A stretch of DNA of 64,000 nt from Phymatolithon calcareum (lineage: Eukaryota > Rhodophyta > Florideophyceae > Hapalidiales): NCBI GenBank assembly GCA_977006965.1, contig OZ345358.1, positions 2,480,001-2,544,000 of the forward strand, in the 5' to 3' direction. Positions 44,980 through 56,344 of the stretch are shown in pieces (the first letter of the stretch is position 1; the number at the start of each line of letters is the position of its first letter). Both the position numbers and the translations under genes were made by a program. The notes below the pieces were generated by a model. That model had not been told where the DNA came from and searched no databases. It worked only from the letters and a program-made list of their open reading frames with translations.

Positions 44980-46748
44980 TGCTATTTGCAAACAAACTTC
45001 TGGCCACATGTGCAGTGCAATGCTCCGAATCAATGCTGTGCTCGTCTCCGTCGCGCTCAAACTAACACCATGAAATCGAGTTCTGTACTTTGAGCCTCTA
45101 GTTGTAGCGGATGCCCTTTGGCGCACAGGCCCATATGTAATAACAATGCGCATAACTAACTTGAAAAATCCTTTTTGAAACCGGTTCCAAGTAAACTTCA
45201 TTGAGAATCATTCACAACTCCTCTGTCTAGCCTCTACGTTGGCAAAACTGAATTCTTTTGCGTAGTGGAAACAGCTGTTGCACCAAGTGAACGCTTTGGC
45301 CAAGGGCATGTAGTGCGCGAAAGATTACGAATTCATACTCAAAGTTCCTTCTCATGATGTCCTCGTAACAAGACTCTGTGCCGCTCGATGCGTCAAGCAT
45401 ATCACGCGGTGGAATACATTAAGAGACACCCACACAAAACGTCCTGTGATGTGATGCGATGCAAGTCTTGTCTGAATGACAAGAGTGCCAAATCTACTTT
45501 TTGCACAATCGGATTCTCTTCTTCCGTCTCAAGAAAGCGCAGTACAGGCTCCTGTGCATCCACTGGCTATTCTATCGCTTCCAATACCCCCCATCATGAG
45601 AGGAAGAGATAAGAAGATCGCACACTCGATCACAAGCTAAAACGTTTGTCAATAAACATGTCTAAACAATCCCTCTCAGAACGAGAAGAAACCAGGTTGC
45701 AAAGCGCGGTCGACGCAATCCAGGAGATCTGCCCCAAGGACACGTAGTAGAAATGTAGGCAACGGGACCCAGCGCTATGATAAACCTCTCAGATGCTAAA
45801 TAGACTACAAGAGCTTCAAGTAACTCACATCTATCCATCCGTCCACAATTGGAGGTGGTGTGCCGGAAAACGAAAATAGGGAGTCAATAAAAATCAGAAG
45901 CAATGGCTTATGAAATCATTGGAAAAGAACGTGTTTGTGTTCCTCGAACCGTCTTCAGACCGTGCGTCGGCGTGTGGAAAGCAAACTGAAACTACTTGAG
46001 CTTTTGCTAGAATAGTCCTCTGTGGACGTGGTTACGCGCACACAACAACCCTAGTTTGGTCAATTGAGTATGCCTACCAACGAAACGGTCTTTTCTCGAA
46101 CGAATCTCTGCGCATCCAAAACAACCCAGGTGAGCACCAAACGGTTCAACCTATTCCCTCCATAGTTCCACCACTCCGACAGTCCGTCACTGTCCGACTG
46201 CAAGGAATGTGATCACCCCAACAAGAAATGCCCTACATCATCCCAGTGTCGTCACGGACAGACAGTGTTCGCACAGCCGACCACCCGTGGCAGGGTATCC
46301 CCTAAATCCCTTGTCAGCTCACCGATTGACCACACCACCATCGAACAATCAATTCTCACAAAGAAGGCTACATCCGATTTCCTCTGCAGTCAAAATCGAC
46401 TCTCGACCGTCGCACGTGCGTCGTCTCGACCCACTATCGGTACTGCCGTGAAAAGAAATTGTAACGTGCCTCCCGCAAAGCAATTTCTGTCAGTTCGTCA
46501 TGACGAATCTGCCGCGCATCGATTGGCGAAAATTTTAGTGGAAAATACACAACCACATGAACAGGACCGGGAATAAATGAATAAACGGGAAGAAGATAAG
46601 GGTCATATGAAAAAATGTTAACCAAAAATTGCACCTCAAGTTCAACAAACCATTTCCCGCGCTACAGCGGCCCTAATTTGCCATTCTTCGTCATTTTGAT
46701 CGCCAATTCGCGGTTTGCGGCGCATTGCGCCGTGTAGCTCATATGACT

Positions 46749-46801
46749 TGTATTGCCGCCTCAAGTTTCTTGTCAGACAAGAAACTTGAGGCGGCAATAC
46801 A
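46749..46801. repeat. 53-bp fold-back palindrome, unit U7
   Basis: Copy of 40393-40445: 26-nt arms around one A. Confidence 0.9.
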
Positions 46802-46803
46802 GC

Positions 46804-47537
46804 CAGGGGTCGGTTAAAATGGATTGTCATTGCAATGAATTGCAATCCTCAATTGAAATCGAAGATTGGGTCATTCTGCAGCATTGCAAGTTGCATTGCG
46901 CCATCTTTGGTGATTTCAATACTGATTGCTGAAGTGGCTACACTAATTTAGGTACCCTAACTACGAACCAGTCGTGCGCCAGCTGACCACGAATCGTCGA
47001 CATCCCGGCAATAGTACATGTAAGGCATACTTTTATTGATTACACTGTGCTGGCTATTTTCATACAACGTCACTGTCGATTCCACGTGATAACAGCATAT
47101 GTACGGCAAACCCTTATCATATTGTACCTTGCTGGCTGCTCATTTGCAACCTGGCAGTATAACGCTTCATGTTCTATGTGCGCTTATACCCTAGTGTGGT
47201 ACTTATGCGATTACATCAGATGCAAGGGAAACCCTCAGGTTGCACCATGCTGGCTTCTCCTTAGCAACCTCGCAGCATAATACATTATGTTCTAATGGGA
47301 GTGCTTTGTGTCTTGTAGTTGGGCTTTATAGTGCCGTGAATGTGTGGCTGTTTCTGTTGTAGTGTTTTATGCTTTACATGACCATTAAACGATATTCATC
47401 GCCCGAAATCATTGCAATTAGGATTTCTACGACTACCAGTATTGCAATTCGCATTGCATCGCCGTGTGAGACGCCCTCCGCATTGGGTATTGTATCTTTT
47501 TGTCCAATCGCTTGCAATGGCATTGTTCCGATCCCTG
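46804..47537. mobile_element. Non-autonomous hAT element (734 bp), copy in U7
   Basis: Same element and same AATACAGC target duplication (46796-46803, 47538-47545) as in U6. The shared insertion site shows it was copied with the unit and did not transpose again. Confidence 0.85.
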
Positions 47538-47823
47538 AATACAGCAAGTGTCATAATCATTGATGCTGGCTCATTGCCGACAGCTGAAACCGCCGTCGCC
47601 ACTTCGCACGCATTGCCTAAATATTCATTGTCGGTCGTTGCACACCCTTGTTTCACTCGCGTTCCACGGATTTGCTACAGGTTACCTTCACATCTTGCAG
47701 AACGAACTACAAAATCCGACTATCATCTCCAAGGATATACTATCAAGGTCAACAATTTACGGTGAGCTACTTTCGCGTCAAAAGGATAACTACCACACAC
47801 AAGTCCGACAAGAAGCATTCACA

Positions 47824-47904
47824 ATGGCTTCCTTCATCACGTTGCTCGCAATTTCCATCATCTTCACCGCCACCTCCGCCGTGCCAGCAAAGAGCACATC
47901 ATGA
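47824..47904 (+). pseudogene. SOD-like gene copy 9, signal peptide only
   Basis: The start codon and first 21 residues (signal peptide plus VP) are intact, then the frame runs into unrelated unit sequence (AKSTS, stop). The promoter region is complete, so a 26-residue secretory leader could still be transcribed. Caused by the U7 deletion at about 47884. Confidence 0.9.
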
Positions 47905-48185
47905 TGTTCTGCATGTGATTGCGTGAACACACTGTAAAATGACCTCCCAGCATTTTACGTCGCACTGGTTTACATTGGAGTACATGTACCAGTCCTTGGC
48001 TCCAGGAATTGTCCTGCTTCTGGCAAACTGTCTTTAAACAAGAGCAGAAATTCCGCACGGAAATCATTCGCCCAAGTCCTAGGTAACTTGCCTCACGACA
48101 ACATTGCGGCGAAGAACCGCATGCAGACTATCCGCCTTCATCCAGCGCACACGCACAGCATTGAAGTCAATTCGTGGGCGAAGAG

Positions 48186-48365
48186 ATGCTAATTCCGAAC
48201 CCATCAGCAAGGTTCCTTTTACGCGATACAGGCTTGTCTACCAAAGTGCTTATTATTGTGTTTGGAGTGTTCGGATTATTTCTCCTGGTGATCATTGGTT
48301 TCCTGTTTTACTACGTCATCCAATTGAGACCCAGATCGAATTCCGCTGTATCCGACACTAGCTGA
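48186..48365 (+). CDS. Single-pass membrane micro-protein, copy 7
   Basis: 59 codons. Two silent changes in this frame (AGG for AGA, ATT for ATC) relative to other copies leave the protein body unchanged; the tail is SNSAVSDTS. Confidence 0.5.
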   Translation: MLIPNPSARFLLRDTGLSTKVLIIVFGVFGLFLLVIIGFLFYYVIQLRPRSNSAVSDTS

Positions 48366-49828
48366 TGCTATTTGCAAACAAACTTCTGGCCACATGTGCA
48401 GTGCAATGCTCCGAATCAATGCTGTGCTCGTCTCCGTCGCGCTCAAACTAACACCGTGAAATCGAGTTCTGTACCTTGAGCCTCTAGTTGTAGCGGATGC
48501 CCTTCGGCGTACAGGCCCATATGTAATAACAATGCGCATAACTAATTTGAAAAATCCTTTTCGAAACCAGTTCCAAGTAAACTTCATTGAGAATCATTCA
48601 CAACTCCTCTGTCTAGCCTCTACGTTGGCAAAACTGAATTCTTTTGCGTAGTGGAAACATCTGTTGCACCAAGTGAACGCTTTGGCCAAGGGCAGGTAGT
48701 GCACGAAAGACGACGAATTCATACTCAAAGTTTCCTTCTCATGATGTCCTCGTAACAAGACTCTGTGCCGCTCGATGCTTCAAGCATATCACGCGGTGGA
48801 ATACATTAAGAGACACCCGCACAAAACGTCCTGTGATGTGATGCGATGCAAGTCTTGTCTGAATGACAAGAGTGCCAAATCTACTTTTTGCAAAATCGGA
48901 TTCTCTTCTTCCGTCTCAAGAAAGCGCAGTACAGGCTCCTGTGCATCCACTGGCTATTCTATCGCTTCCAATACCCCCCATCAAGAGAGGAAGAGATAAG
49001 AAGATCGCACACTCGATCACAAGCTAAAACGTTTGTCAATAAACATGTCTAAACAATCCCTCTCAGAACGAGAAGAAACCAGGTTGCAAAGCGCGGTCGA
49101 CGCAATCCAGGAGATCTGCCCCAAGGACACGTAGTAGAAATGTAGGCAACGGGACTCAGCGCTATGATAAACCTCTCAGATTCTAAATAGACTACAAGAG
49201 CTTCAAGTAACTCACATCCATACATCCGTCCACAATTGGAGGTGGTGTGCCGGAAAACGAAAATAGGGAGTCAATAAAAATCAGAAGCATCGGCTTAGGA
49301 AATCATATGGAGAAGAACGTGTTTGTTTTCCTCGAACCGTCTTCAGACCGTGCGTCGGCGTGTGGAAAGCAAACTGAAACTACTTGAGCTTTTGCTAGAA
49401 TAGTCCTCTGTGGACGTGGTTACGCGCACACAACAACCCTAGTTTGGTCAATTGAGTATGCCTACCAACGAAACGGTCTTTTCTCGAACGAATCTCTGCG
49501 CATCCAAAACAACCCAGGTGAGCACCAAACGGTTCAACCTATTCCCCCCATACTTCCACCACTCCGACGGTCCGTCACTGTCCGACTACAAGGAATGCGA
49601 TCACCGCAACAAGAAATGCCCTACATCCTCCCAGTGTCGTCACGGACAGACAGTGTTCGCACAGCCGACCACCCGTGGCAGGGTATCCCCTAAATCCCTT
49701 GTCAGCTCACCGATTGACCACACCACCATCGAACAATCACTTCTCACAAAGAGGGCTACACCCGATTTCCTCTGCAGTCGAAATCGACTCTCGACCGTCG
49801 CACGTGCGTCGTCTCGACCCACTATCGG

Positions 49829-51053
49829 CAGGGGTTGCGCCAATTCCATTGTTTGCGATTGCAGTCCTGGGTGAAATTTATCAATTTAATTGTTCAGTTT
49901 TTTTTGCAGCAATTCGCATTGCAATTGGAAGGCTTCCCACAATATAGACATCAATACTAAGATAGCTGTTCATCGCCTTTTCACGTTCCGTGAGCTTTAT
50001 CACCATTGACGATTGAACTGTGAACGATGACCCGGATCTCAACTTCTCGGCAAGAACGGCTCTGTATATCTCTAGCAAATGTTCTTCGCTTCCACCTCCA
50101 ATGCAATGCTTGAGATGATTGTACGGGTTGGAGAACCCTGTACCCTTTTCGAAGAAAAACTCACTTTCTCCGGTACACTGATCACCCTTTGAGCAGAGAT
50201 AGACGCAAAATGGCACATTCCGTCGAGTTAGGCCTACTTGACGCGAGTATTATATCACGGGTTTGTTCTCAAATGAGCTTCATAAGCAGCTGCACAACTT
50301 GTTTCGGCTTTGGTGTCGGTGAAGGTAGTGTCATCGCTAGTAGAGCGGAATGTGCTGGAACGTTGAACGAGGTCTAGTAGATGGGTTGGACTCGACTGTG
50401 AAGGGGAATGCGTGAGAATTTCGGAGAAGGCTGATAGGTTTCAAATCAAGAGATCTAATGCTATCCCTTTTATACTTAAGATTGAAACATCGTGACTGCT
50501 GGACTCTAATCGTAGCTAAAGACATTCAAGCATTTGTTCTGCATCTGGCTGGTAAATTGATCGATACAGCTAAGTAGATGATAGCACATGAATAGGCCCA
50601 TTGTTGAAACCGTTTGGAGTCCAACGGCTCAATCTCGTCTTTATTTTACAAAGCAAGAAGTAGCCATGGCCCAAGTTTCAGAGATGTTTTGATGGCATAC
50701 AGAACGTACTCTGGGTATTACTAGAACAAAGACCACGTACTGGACATAAGGTAAGTACGTTGATTCTTGCATCCGATTAATGTGCTGTGTCTAATGTTCA
50801 TCTACGTACTCTGCGTATTATTAGAACAAAGACCAAGTACTGAACGTGAGGTGAGTACGTTGATTCCCTCAACATTCTGCTCAACTCCCCCCTCCCCCCC
50901 CCATAACATTCACCTGGTGCAATGTTCATCTACTTTGATCACCAGTATTAGGTGCGACCAATTCGAATTGCAATTCAGTTCGAAGAACCAATTTGGGTGG
51001 AATTGGGAAAAATTGCAATTAAATTGATAGCAATGGAATTGGCGCAACCCCTG
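49829..51053. mobile_element. hAT-type DNA transposon, 1225 bp
   Basis: Flanked by the 8-bp target duplication ACTATCGG (49821-49828, 51054-51061); the sequence is uninterrupted in all other units. Perfect 23-bp terminal inverted repeats start CAGGGGTTGCGCCAATTCC at both ends, followed by GCAATT-rich subterminal sequence. Inside are an N-terminal transposase remnant (49881-50216, minus) and an imperfect direct duplication around GTACTCTG..GTACGTTGATTC (about 50704-50762 and 50804-50866). Too short to encode a full transposase, so non-autonomous. Confidence 0.92.
49881..50216 (-). pseudogene. hAT transposase N-terminal fragment (BED-like finger)
   Basis: 111-codon frame without an ATG. GTGFSNPYNHLKHC fits the second half of a BED-type zinc finger, the usual N-terminal DNA-binding domain of hAT transposases. 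KLTEREKAM further on resembles the segment that follows it in many hAT proteins. The catalytic and dimerisation domains are absent. Confidence 0.45.
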
Positions 51054-51588
51054 ACTATCGGTACTGCCGTGAAAAGAAATTGTAACGTGCCTCCCGCACA
51101 GCAATTTCTGTCAGTTCGTCATGACGCATCTGCCGCGCATCGATTGGCGAAAATTTTAGTGGAAAATACACAACCACATGAACAGAACCGGGAATGAATG
51201 AATGAATAAACGGGAAGAAGATAAGGGTCATATGAAAAAAATGTTAACCAAAAATTGCACCTCAAGTTCAACAAACCATTTCCCGCGCTACAACGGCCCT
51301 AATTTGCCATTCTTCGTCATTTTGATCGCCAATTCGCGGTTTGCGGCGCATTGCGCCGTGTAGCTCATATGACTGACAAGAAACTTGAGGCGGCAATACG
51401 GCAATTGTCATAATCAATGATGCTGGCTCATTGCCGATAGCTGAAACCGCCGTCGCCACTTCGCACGCATTGCCTAAACACCCTTGTTTCACTCCAAGGA
51501 TATACTATCAAGGTCAACCATTTACGGTGAGCTACTTTCGCGTGAAAAAGATAACTACCACACACAAGTCCGACAAGAAGCATTCACA

Positions 51589-52380
51589 ATGGCTTCCTTC
51601 ATCACGTTGCTCGCAATTTCCATCATCTTCACCGCCACCTCCGCCGTGCCACTCCCGCATGTGACGCCCTCCTCCGCTGCCCGCACCGCGCTGGCCGTCA
51701 TCCACGAAGCGGACGGCATCTGGGGATCCGTCGTCTTCCACCAGGGCGGTCGCGGTCAACCGGTCTTGATCTCTGCCTCCTTCAACAACATCCGCCCATC
51801 CCTTCGCCCCTCGACCGACTGGGGCATTTTCCACGAGCCGGTGCACTATTCAAACGCTGCAAACTCGCGCTGCACAACGGCTTTGAAAGGCGTGTTGCGT
51901 CTAGGCAAGCGGGAAATAGGGTCGTTCACGCGGAAGCACGGTGCGATTCGTGGGCGCAAGTTTTCGCTCATTGCATACGACTATGACATCTCCCTCTATC
52001 CAGACGATCTGGGATACATCGTGCAGCGCTCGTTCGCCATTCATCAGGGCGATGCTGCGAAAGACCATGTGTGTGCAACTGTGTATGCCACCGATATTGC
52101 GCACGTGCTTCCAGGGGCGGTGCCGTGCGAGGTGGTGAGATATGCGGATTGCACGGTCAGTGTTGGTAGTGGGCGGTGTAGGAAAAGGATGTGTGAAGGG
52201 TATCGCCAGTTTTGGGGCATTAAGGGGACGGATCGGAGCGGTATTAATGAAGGGACTAAGTTTTGTGTGCAGAGGGAAGAGGTGTTTCCTGAGGTTACAG
52301 CACATGAGGTGGATGGAGATGGCACTTTCAGGTGCGAGTTGGGACGGCATACGAATTTGGTGCCACTCAGCAGGGATTAG
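51589..52380 (+). CDS. Secreted Cu-only SOD-like protein, copy 10
   Basis: 263 aa. L for P in SLYPDDLGY, S for G in VGSGRC, N in GINEGT and EVTAHEV. Signal peptide and all cysteines intact. Short upstream form as in U5. The hAT element ends 535 bp upstream. Confidence 0.8.
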   Translation: MASFITLLAISIIFTATSAVPLPHVTPSSAARTALAVIHEADGIWGSVVFHQGGRGQPVLISASFNNIRPSLRPSTDWGIFHEPVHYSNAANSRCTTALKGVLRLGKREIGSFTRKHGAIRGRKFSLIAYDYDISLYPDDLGYIVQRSFAIHQGDAAKDHVCATVYATDIAHVLPGAVPCEVVRYADCTVSVGSGRCRKRMCEGYRQFWGIKGTDRSGINEGTKFCVQREEVFPEVTAHEVDGDGTFRCELGRHTNLVPLSRD

Positions 52381-53382
52381 AGGTCGGTATGGTTTGCTGG
52401 GATGAGACAGGGGGAATGGAATGGATTGCAGAGGGGGCTTCAATTGTTGTCGATCTGAGACGGATGAAACTTGAATTGTGCGTCGTCAGGGACGTGTATG
52501 GCGAGGGTGGAACAGCTTGGTCGATATTTAGAATGACTGCTTTCTGACGACTGAAGAGACAACGAATCGGATGGCGGAAGGTTGGCGGGTGAGATGGGGA
52601 TGTAGAGGCGCGCTGGATGGGTCGAACGTTGAGCAGGCAATGCCTGCATTGCAATCGTGTTGTTGGTTAGAATGCCTTTGGCACGACCGTCTAATGTGTT
52701 TCGTATTTTGCTGTTTAGTGGCAAAATGTGGACTTGACCGAAAATTTAAAAAATGGTTACAAAATAATTCTATCTCAACGTGCTGTGTGTTACACCTCTG
52801 ACGTTTTGTTGTTCTACACATTCGCATCGCTGCAATGCATTGCTCGAGGGCACTACTGTACAACTATGTGCAGTACAGTATCCCTGGGTAGCATGTCGAT
52901 TTGTGAATTATGGAGTATTTTTAAAATTTCTTTGAAACAATCTGTGCTCCATGAACCGTGCTGTATATATACAGTATCTCGCAATTGTGATCAATGAGCA
53001 ATTCTGATGTGTGGAATTCTGATTCGTTGAACTACAGTATACTGTATGGTAACCTCCCTTCGCTGCAACCCATGTCACTCAAATTCATGAGAATATGCTG
53101 TCGACGACTCCGAGAGAACGTGCGGATGCGGGACTATGGCCGCGGCATCGAAGCCTGTGCAAAAAAGGGTTTCTCAAATCAAGGCGAAGGCTCTTCCGTA
53201 GTCGTGCCAACGCAACATGCGCCTGATTTAGGCCCCGCTGATAAAAGTAATATGATATCGGTGACCGACCGCCCGCACCCGACCACTCTTATTGTGCAGT
53301 ACAGCTCGCAAAAGTGCAAATACCCACAGGCATCTGAAAATGAAAGCACAGCAAATCAGGGGCTGTTGGTGACAGCATCATG

Positions 53383-53445
53383 CCTACTCATGAACCCGTT
53401 TCTATTCAGCCATCATGGCTGAATAGAAACGGGTTCATGAGTAGG
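53383..53445. repeat. 63-bp palindrome, unit U8
   Basis: Identical in sequence to 2473-2535. Confidence 0.95.
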
Positions 53446-53596
53446 GGCTATGCTGATCGAAACTACTCGTCAAAATTGTTTGCAATGCTTCGAAGCTCCT
53501 GCAAGACGTAAAGTATGTTTCCTCAACGAAATTCAATACAAACGCAATAATCTCACTCATGAAGGCGCTTTCTTGTACGCACGAAGAGTTCATCAT

Positions 53597-53631
53597 GTCG
53601 CCACAGTAGTGTCTGACACTACTGTGGCGAC
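53597..53631. repeat. 35-bp fold-back palindrome
   Basis: 17-nt arms around one T (53614). It abuts the next palindrome, with no spacer. Confidence 0.9.
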
Positions 53632-53722
53632 CAGAGTTGTGAGAATTAGTCAAGCTCACTTGTCTTAATATCTGACAGTCAGATATTAAGACAAGTGAGT
53701 TTGACTAATTCTCACAACTCTG
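53632..53722. repeat. 91-bp fold-back palindrome
   Basis: 45-nt arms (53632-53676, 53678-53722) around one A, with one mismatch. It joins the normal unit type on the left to the diverged cassette-proximal type on the right. Confidence 0.9.
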
Positions 53723-54538
53723 CATTCTTCAGTATGTCGATAAGCTCCAGATTGATTGCAACGAGTTATTGTGAGTTCTTCACAACAGGGCTTCCGTATT
53801 CCATGAAAAGCCCCGTTACGCCTTTTGCAACTGGAATTCTCGTCACGTGCCTCGCCTTCCAGCACCCACGAGATGCACATCGGACAAGTCTAGTCACACG
53901 GGAATTTGCCGCGCTTTGGAAGTCGCCACTCAATTTTTCCATGGGAGTATCGATTGCCCTGAGTCACACCGTTGTCGTTTACATCGAGCACATCTCCAGA
54001 AAGCGTCATACTGAACCGTACGCCCTGCTTGCCCTCTACTACGACTTGTGACCGGATGACTGAAAAAATTGACCAAGTTCCAGAGTGAAGATCACCGTGC
54101 AACTTACAGCTCCGCCGTCATAGCACTGGTAGTGAGGCACTTTGATTCGCGTCGCGTTTGCAAACCGCAGGAGATTCTTCTGATTGTGTTAGCGGCTAAG
54201 ACCGGACTATTTGTCTGCATTGCCTAACATTTGAATGTCGCTGCGCTCCAGAGTTGCTTGACCTCCTGCTTCCAGATACAGATAAGGAAAGCGGATACAG
54301 CTCTGATGTGATGAACTGAGTTGCATTTGCTGGCTTGGCAAATCTGAGGCAGCACACACGTGTTGCACATATATGATTAATAATGAAAAAAGAGCTTTTT
54401 GCCAAGAACAGTAAATTTACCGCGGATTTGGACGACCCATGAAATCTCCCATCATCGCGAGTTGATCCAGCAACCCATGTTTACATCGTCTCAGACAACA
54501 AAGAGCACATGTTCTGCATGTAATTGCGTGGACATGAA

Positions 54539-56266
54539 ATGGATAAGAACGCGCTTCGTAGGTTGGGCTTCGTCGGATCCATTGCACGCTTTCGAGTGAC
54601 TCCTTACCGGAGCGTCCCACCTCTTCCCATTTTCCGCGCACGGCCCATATTAATTGCGTGTTCCTGCGCCAGAACGACAGCAACGAGTTCTTTGCATCCG
54701 AATGTGAATACCTCGAAAACTGCAATTCCAACGCAATCTCCATCAAATCAAGATGCATCATCCATGTTCGACCCAAACGCCACCTTCGCCTCTCTCGGAA
54801 TATCCGCGGAACTATGCCAAACTTTGAACCAAGCCGGCATTACGCAACCAACCCGCGTGCAAGCTGCAGCTATACCGAGATTGCTGAATGGATTGCAAAT
54901 ACAAATGAAGTATTACCAGGCCCTTCGCAATACAGAGGATAGACATGAACAATGCATTCAAAACGGAATACAAACTGGAGCTCAACACACACAAGACACG
55001 TCATACCCTTTTGATGCTCCGATGGACACCCCCGAATTCGTGCCGCCGCCACCTCCGGAGAACGACGACGACGACGTGCTTCTAATAGGTGCCGAAACAG
55101 GCAGCGGCAAAACCCTGACCTACCTTCTCCCCTTCGTCGAGGCTCTCCGACAAAACACGGACACCGGCGTGAAGGCAGTACTACTCATGCCGTCGCGCGA
55201 GCTATGTGCACAAGTGCTGCGCTTCTTAAACGAATACATCCCAAACCCACCGCGCGCGCTCATACTGTCCGGTGGCCTTCTACCCGACGTGAGCGACTTA
55301 GTGTCGGTGCGCATATTCATCGCGACGCCTGCAGCATTGCTGAATTACACGAACTTCAGTTCGCGTCCAGACAAGAACGACAAGTACATTGTCGTCGACG
55401 AAGCCGACATGCTCCTGTCCGGCTCCTTCCTGGCCGAGGTGGAGGAAGTGCTCGCACAGCCGAGCATGAAGCCGTTTGCGACGCGTCGAAACAGCGCAGA
55501 ACGAGAACGTAATCGAAACCGTCTCATTTTTGTAGGCGCTACGTTCCCGCATTGGACCGGCGAGCGTGTGAAATCCATCATCACCTGGATGCGACGACGG
55601 TATCCCGGGGTGCAAGAGGTGCACACAGAGGATATCCACCGCCGTTCAGCACGGCTTTCGTCGACGTGGCGCTATGTGAAGAGCGAAGCGGAGCGGGTTG
55701 CAGGATTGTGCGAGGTACTTCGCGACAGTGCAGGCCCCGCGGAAAAGGTGATGGTGTTTGCTGGAGCTGCTGGGAATGTAGAGCGTGTGAAGCAGGCGGT
55801 GGAGGACGAGTTGGGAGAGCAGTTTCTGCAGGAGAAATTCGGGGGCGTTTTGATGTTGCATAAGAAGATTTTGCCGAAAGTGCGTGCGGAAGCATTGCGA
55901 AAATTTGGGAGCGGTGAGACGAGACTTCTGTTTTGTACCGATCTTGCATCGCGCGGACTGGATCTTGGATTGGTCACTAGGGTTGTTGAGTATGAATTTG
56001 CCGGCAATGTGGTTGGACATTTGCATCGTATTGGGAGAACTGCGAGGGCGGGGGAACATGGAAGGACAGATCACTTTTTTGATGACGTTTCAAAACCGCT
56101 TGCTGACGCTATTCGGAATCGTGATGAGAGAAATGAAAATGTGGTTGATGGTGTTTTTAGCCGAAAACGATCGTTCCGGCGCAAGTTGAAAAAATGGCAG
56201 GCAGAAAGTGCTTTAGAAAAAGAGGGTATTTTGTCGATTGTGCATGGAGATGAACATCTTCAGTAG
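54539..56266 (+). CDS. DEAD-box RNA helicase, copy 3
   Basis: 575 aa from the ATG at 54539. Same domain order as copy 1, with AETGSGKT, PSREL, DEAD, GATFP, ASRGLDL and HRIGRTARAG intact. It has six extra residues (TSYPFD region) before the proline/acid linker, which copies 1 and 2 lack and copy 4 shares. N-terminal targeting-like region present. The start again falls at the end of array sequence. Confidence 0.9.
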   Translation: MDKNALRRLGFVGSIARFRVTPYRSVPPLPIFRARPILIACSCARTTATSSLHPNVNTSKTAIPTQSPSNQDASSMFDPNATFASLGISAELCQTLNQAGITQPTRVQAAAIPRLLNGLQIQMKYYQALRNTEDRHEQCIQNGIQTGAQHTQDTSYPFDAPMDTPEFVPPPPPENDDDDVLLIGAETGSGKTLTYLLPFVEALRQNTDTGVKAVLLMPSRELCAQVLRFLNEYIPNPPRALILSGGLLPDVSDLVSVRIFIATPAALLNYTNFSSRPDKNDKYIVVDEADMLLSGSFLAEVEEVLAQPSMKPFATRRNSAERERNRNRLIFVGATFPHWTGERVKSIITWMRRRYPGVQEVHTEDIHRRSARLSSTWRYVKSEAERVAGLCEVLRDSAGPAEKVMVFAGAAGNVERVKQAVEDELGEQFLQEKFGGVLMLHKKILPKVRAEALRKFGSGETRLLFCTDLASRGLDLGLVTRVVEYEFAGNVVGHLHRIGRTARAGEHGRTDHFFDDVSKPLADAIRNRDERNENVVDGVFSRKRSFRRKLKKWQAESALEKEGILSIVHGDEHLQ

Positions 56267-56344
56267 CACTGTGGAAGTGCTGTGGTAATGTTGGTAAATG
56301 ACATTTTCGTTTTTGAGTTGCAGTCGAGGGCATACGTGCGGAGA

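Larger units (their letters stand above)
39948..46303 (+). repeat. Array unit U6 with hAT insertion
   Basis: 6356 bp; longer because of the 734-bp hAT element and its adjoining fold-back at 40393-41181. 42260-43259, 43323-43958, 44133-44799 and 44980-45530 hold no supported gene. Confidence 0.9.
46304..49691 (+). repeat. Array unit U7 with 3-kb internal deletion
   Basis: Nearly identical to U6 up to 47884, then jumps to the equivalent of about 44506. The SOD-like domain, palindrome and Cys/His-rich frame are missing. The membrane micro-ORF and the family A remnant (near 48924-49230) remain. Confidence 0.9.
49692..54530 (+). repeat. Array unit U8 with hAT insertion, adjoining helicase copy 3
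   Basis: Starts as a normal unit, is split by the hAT element at 49829-51053, and from 53597 passes through two fold-back palindromes into the diverged subtype seen in U3. 52381-53382 and 53723-54538 hold no supported gene. Confidence 0.9.
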
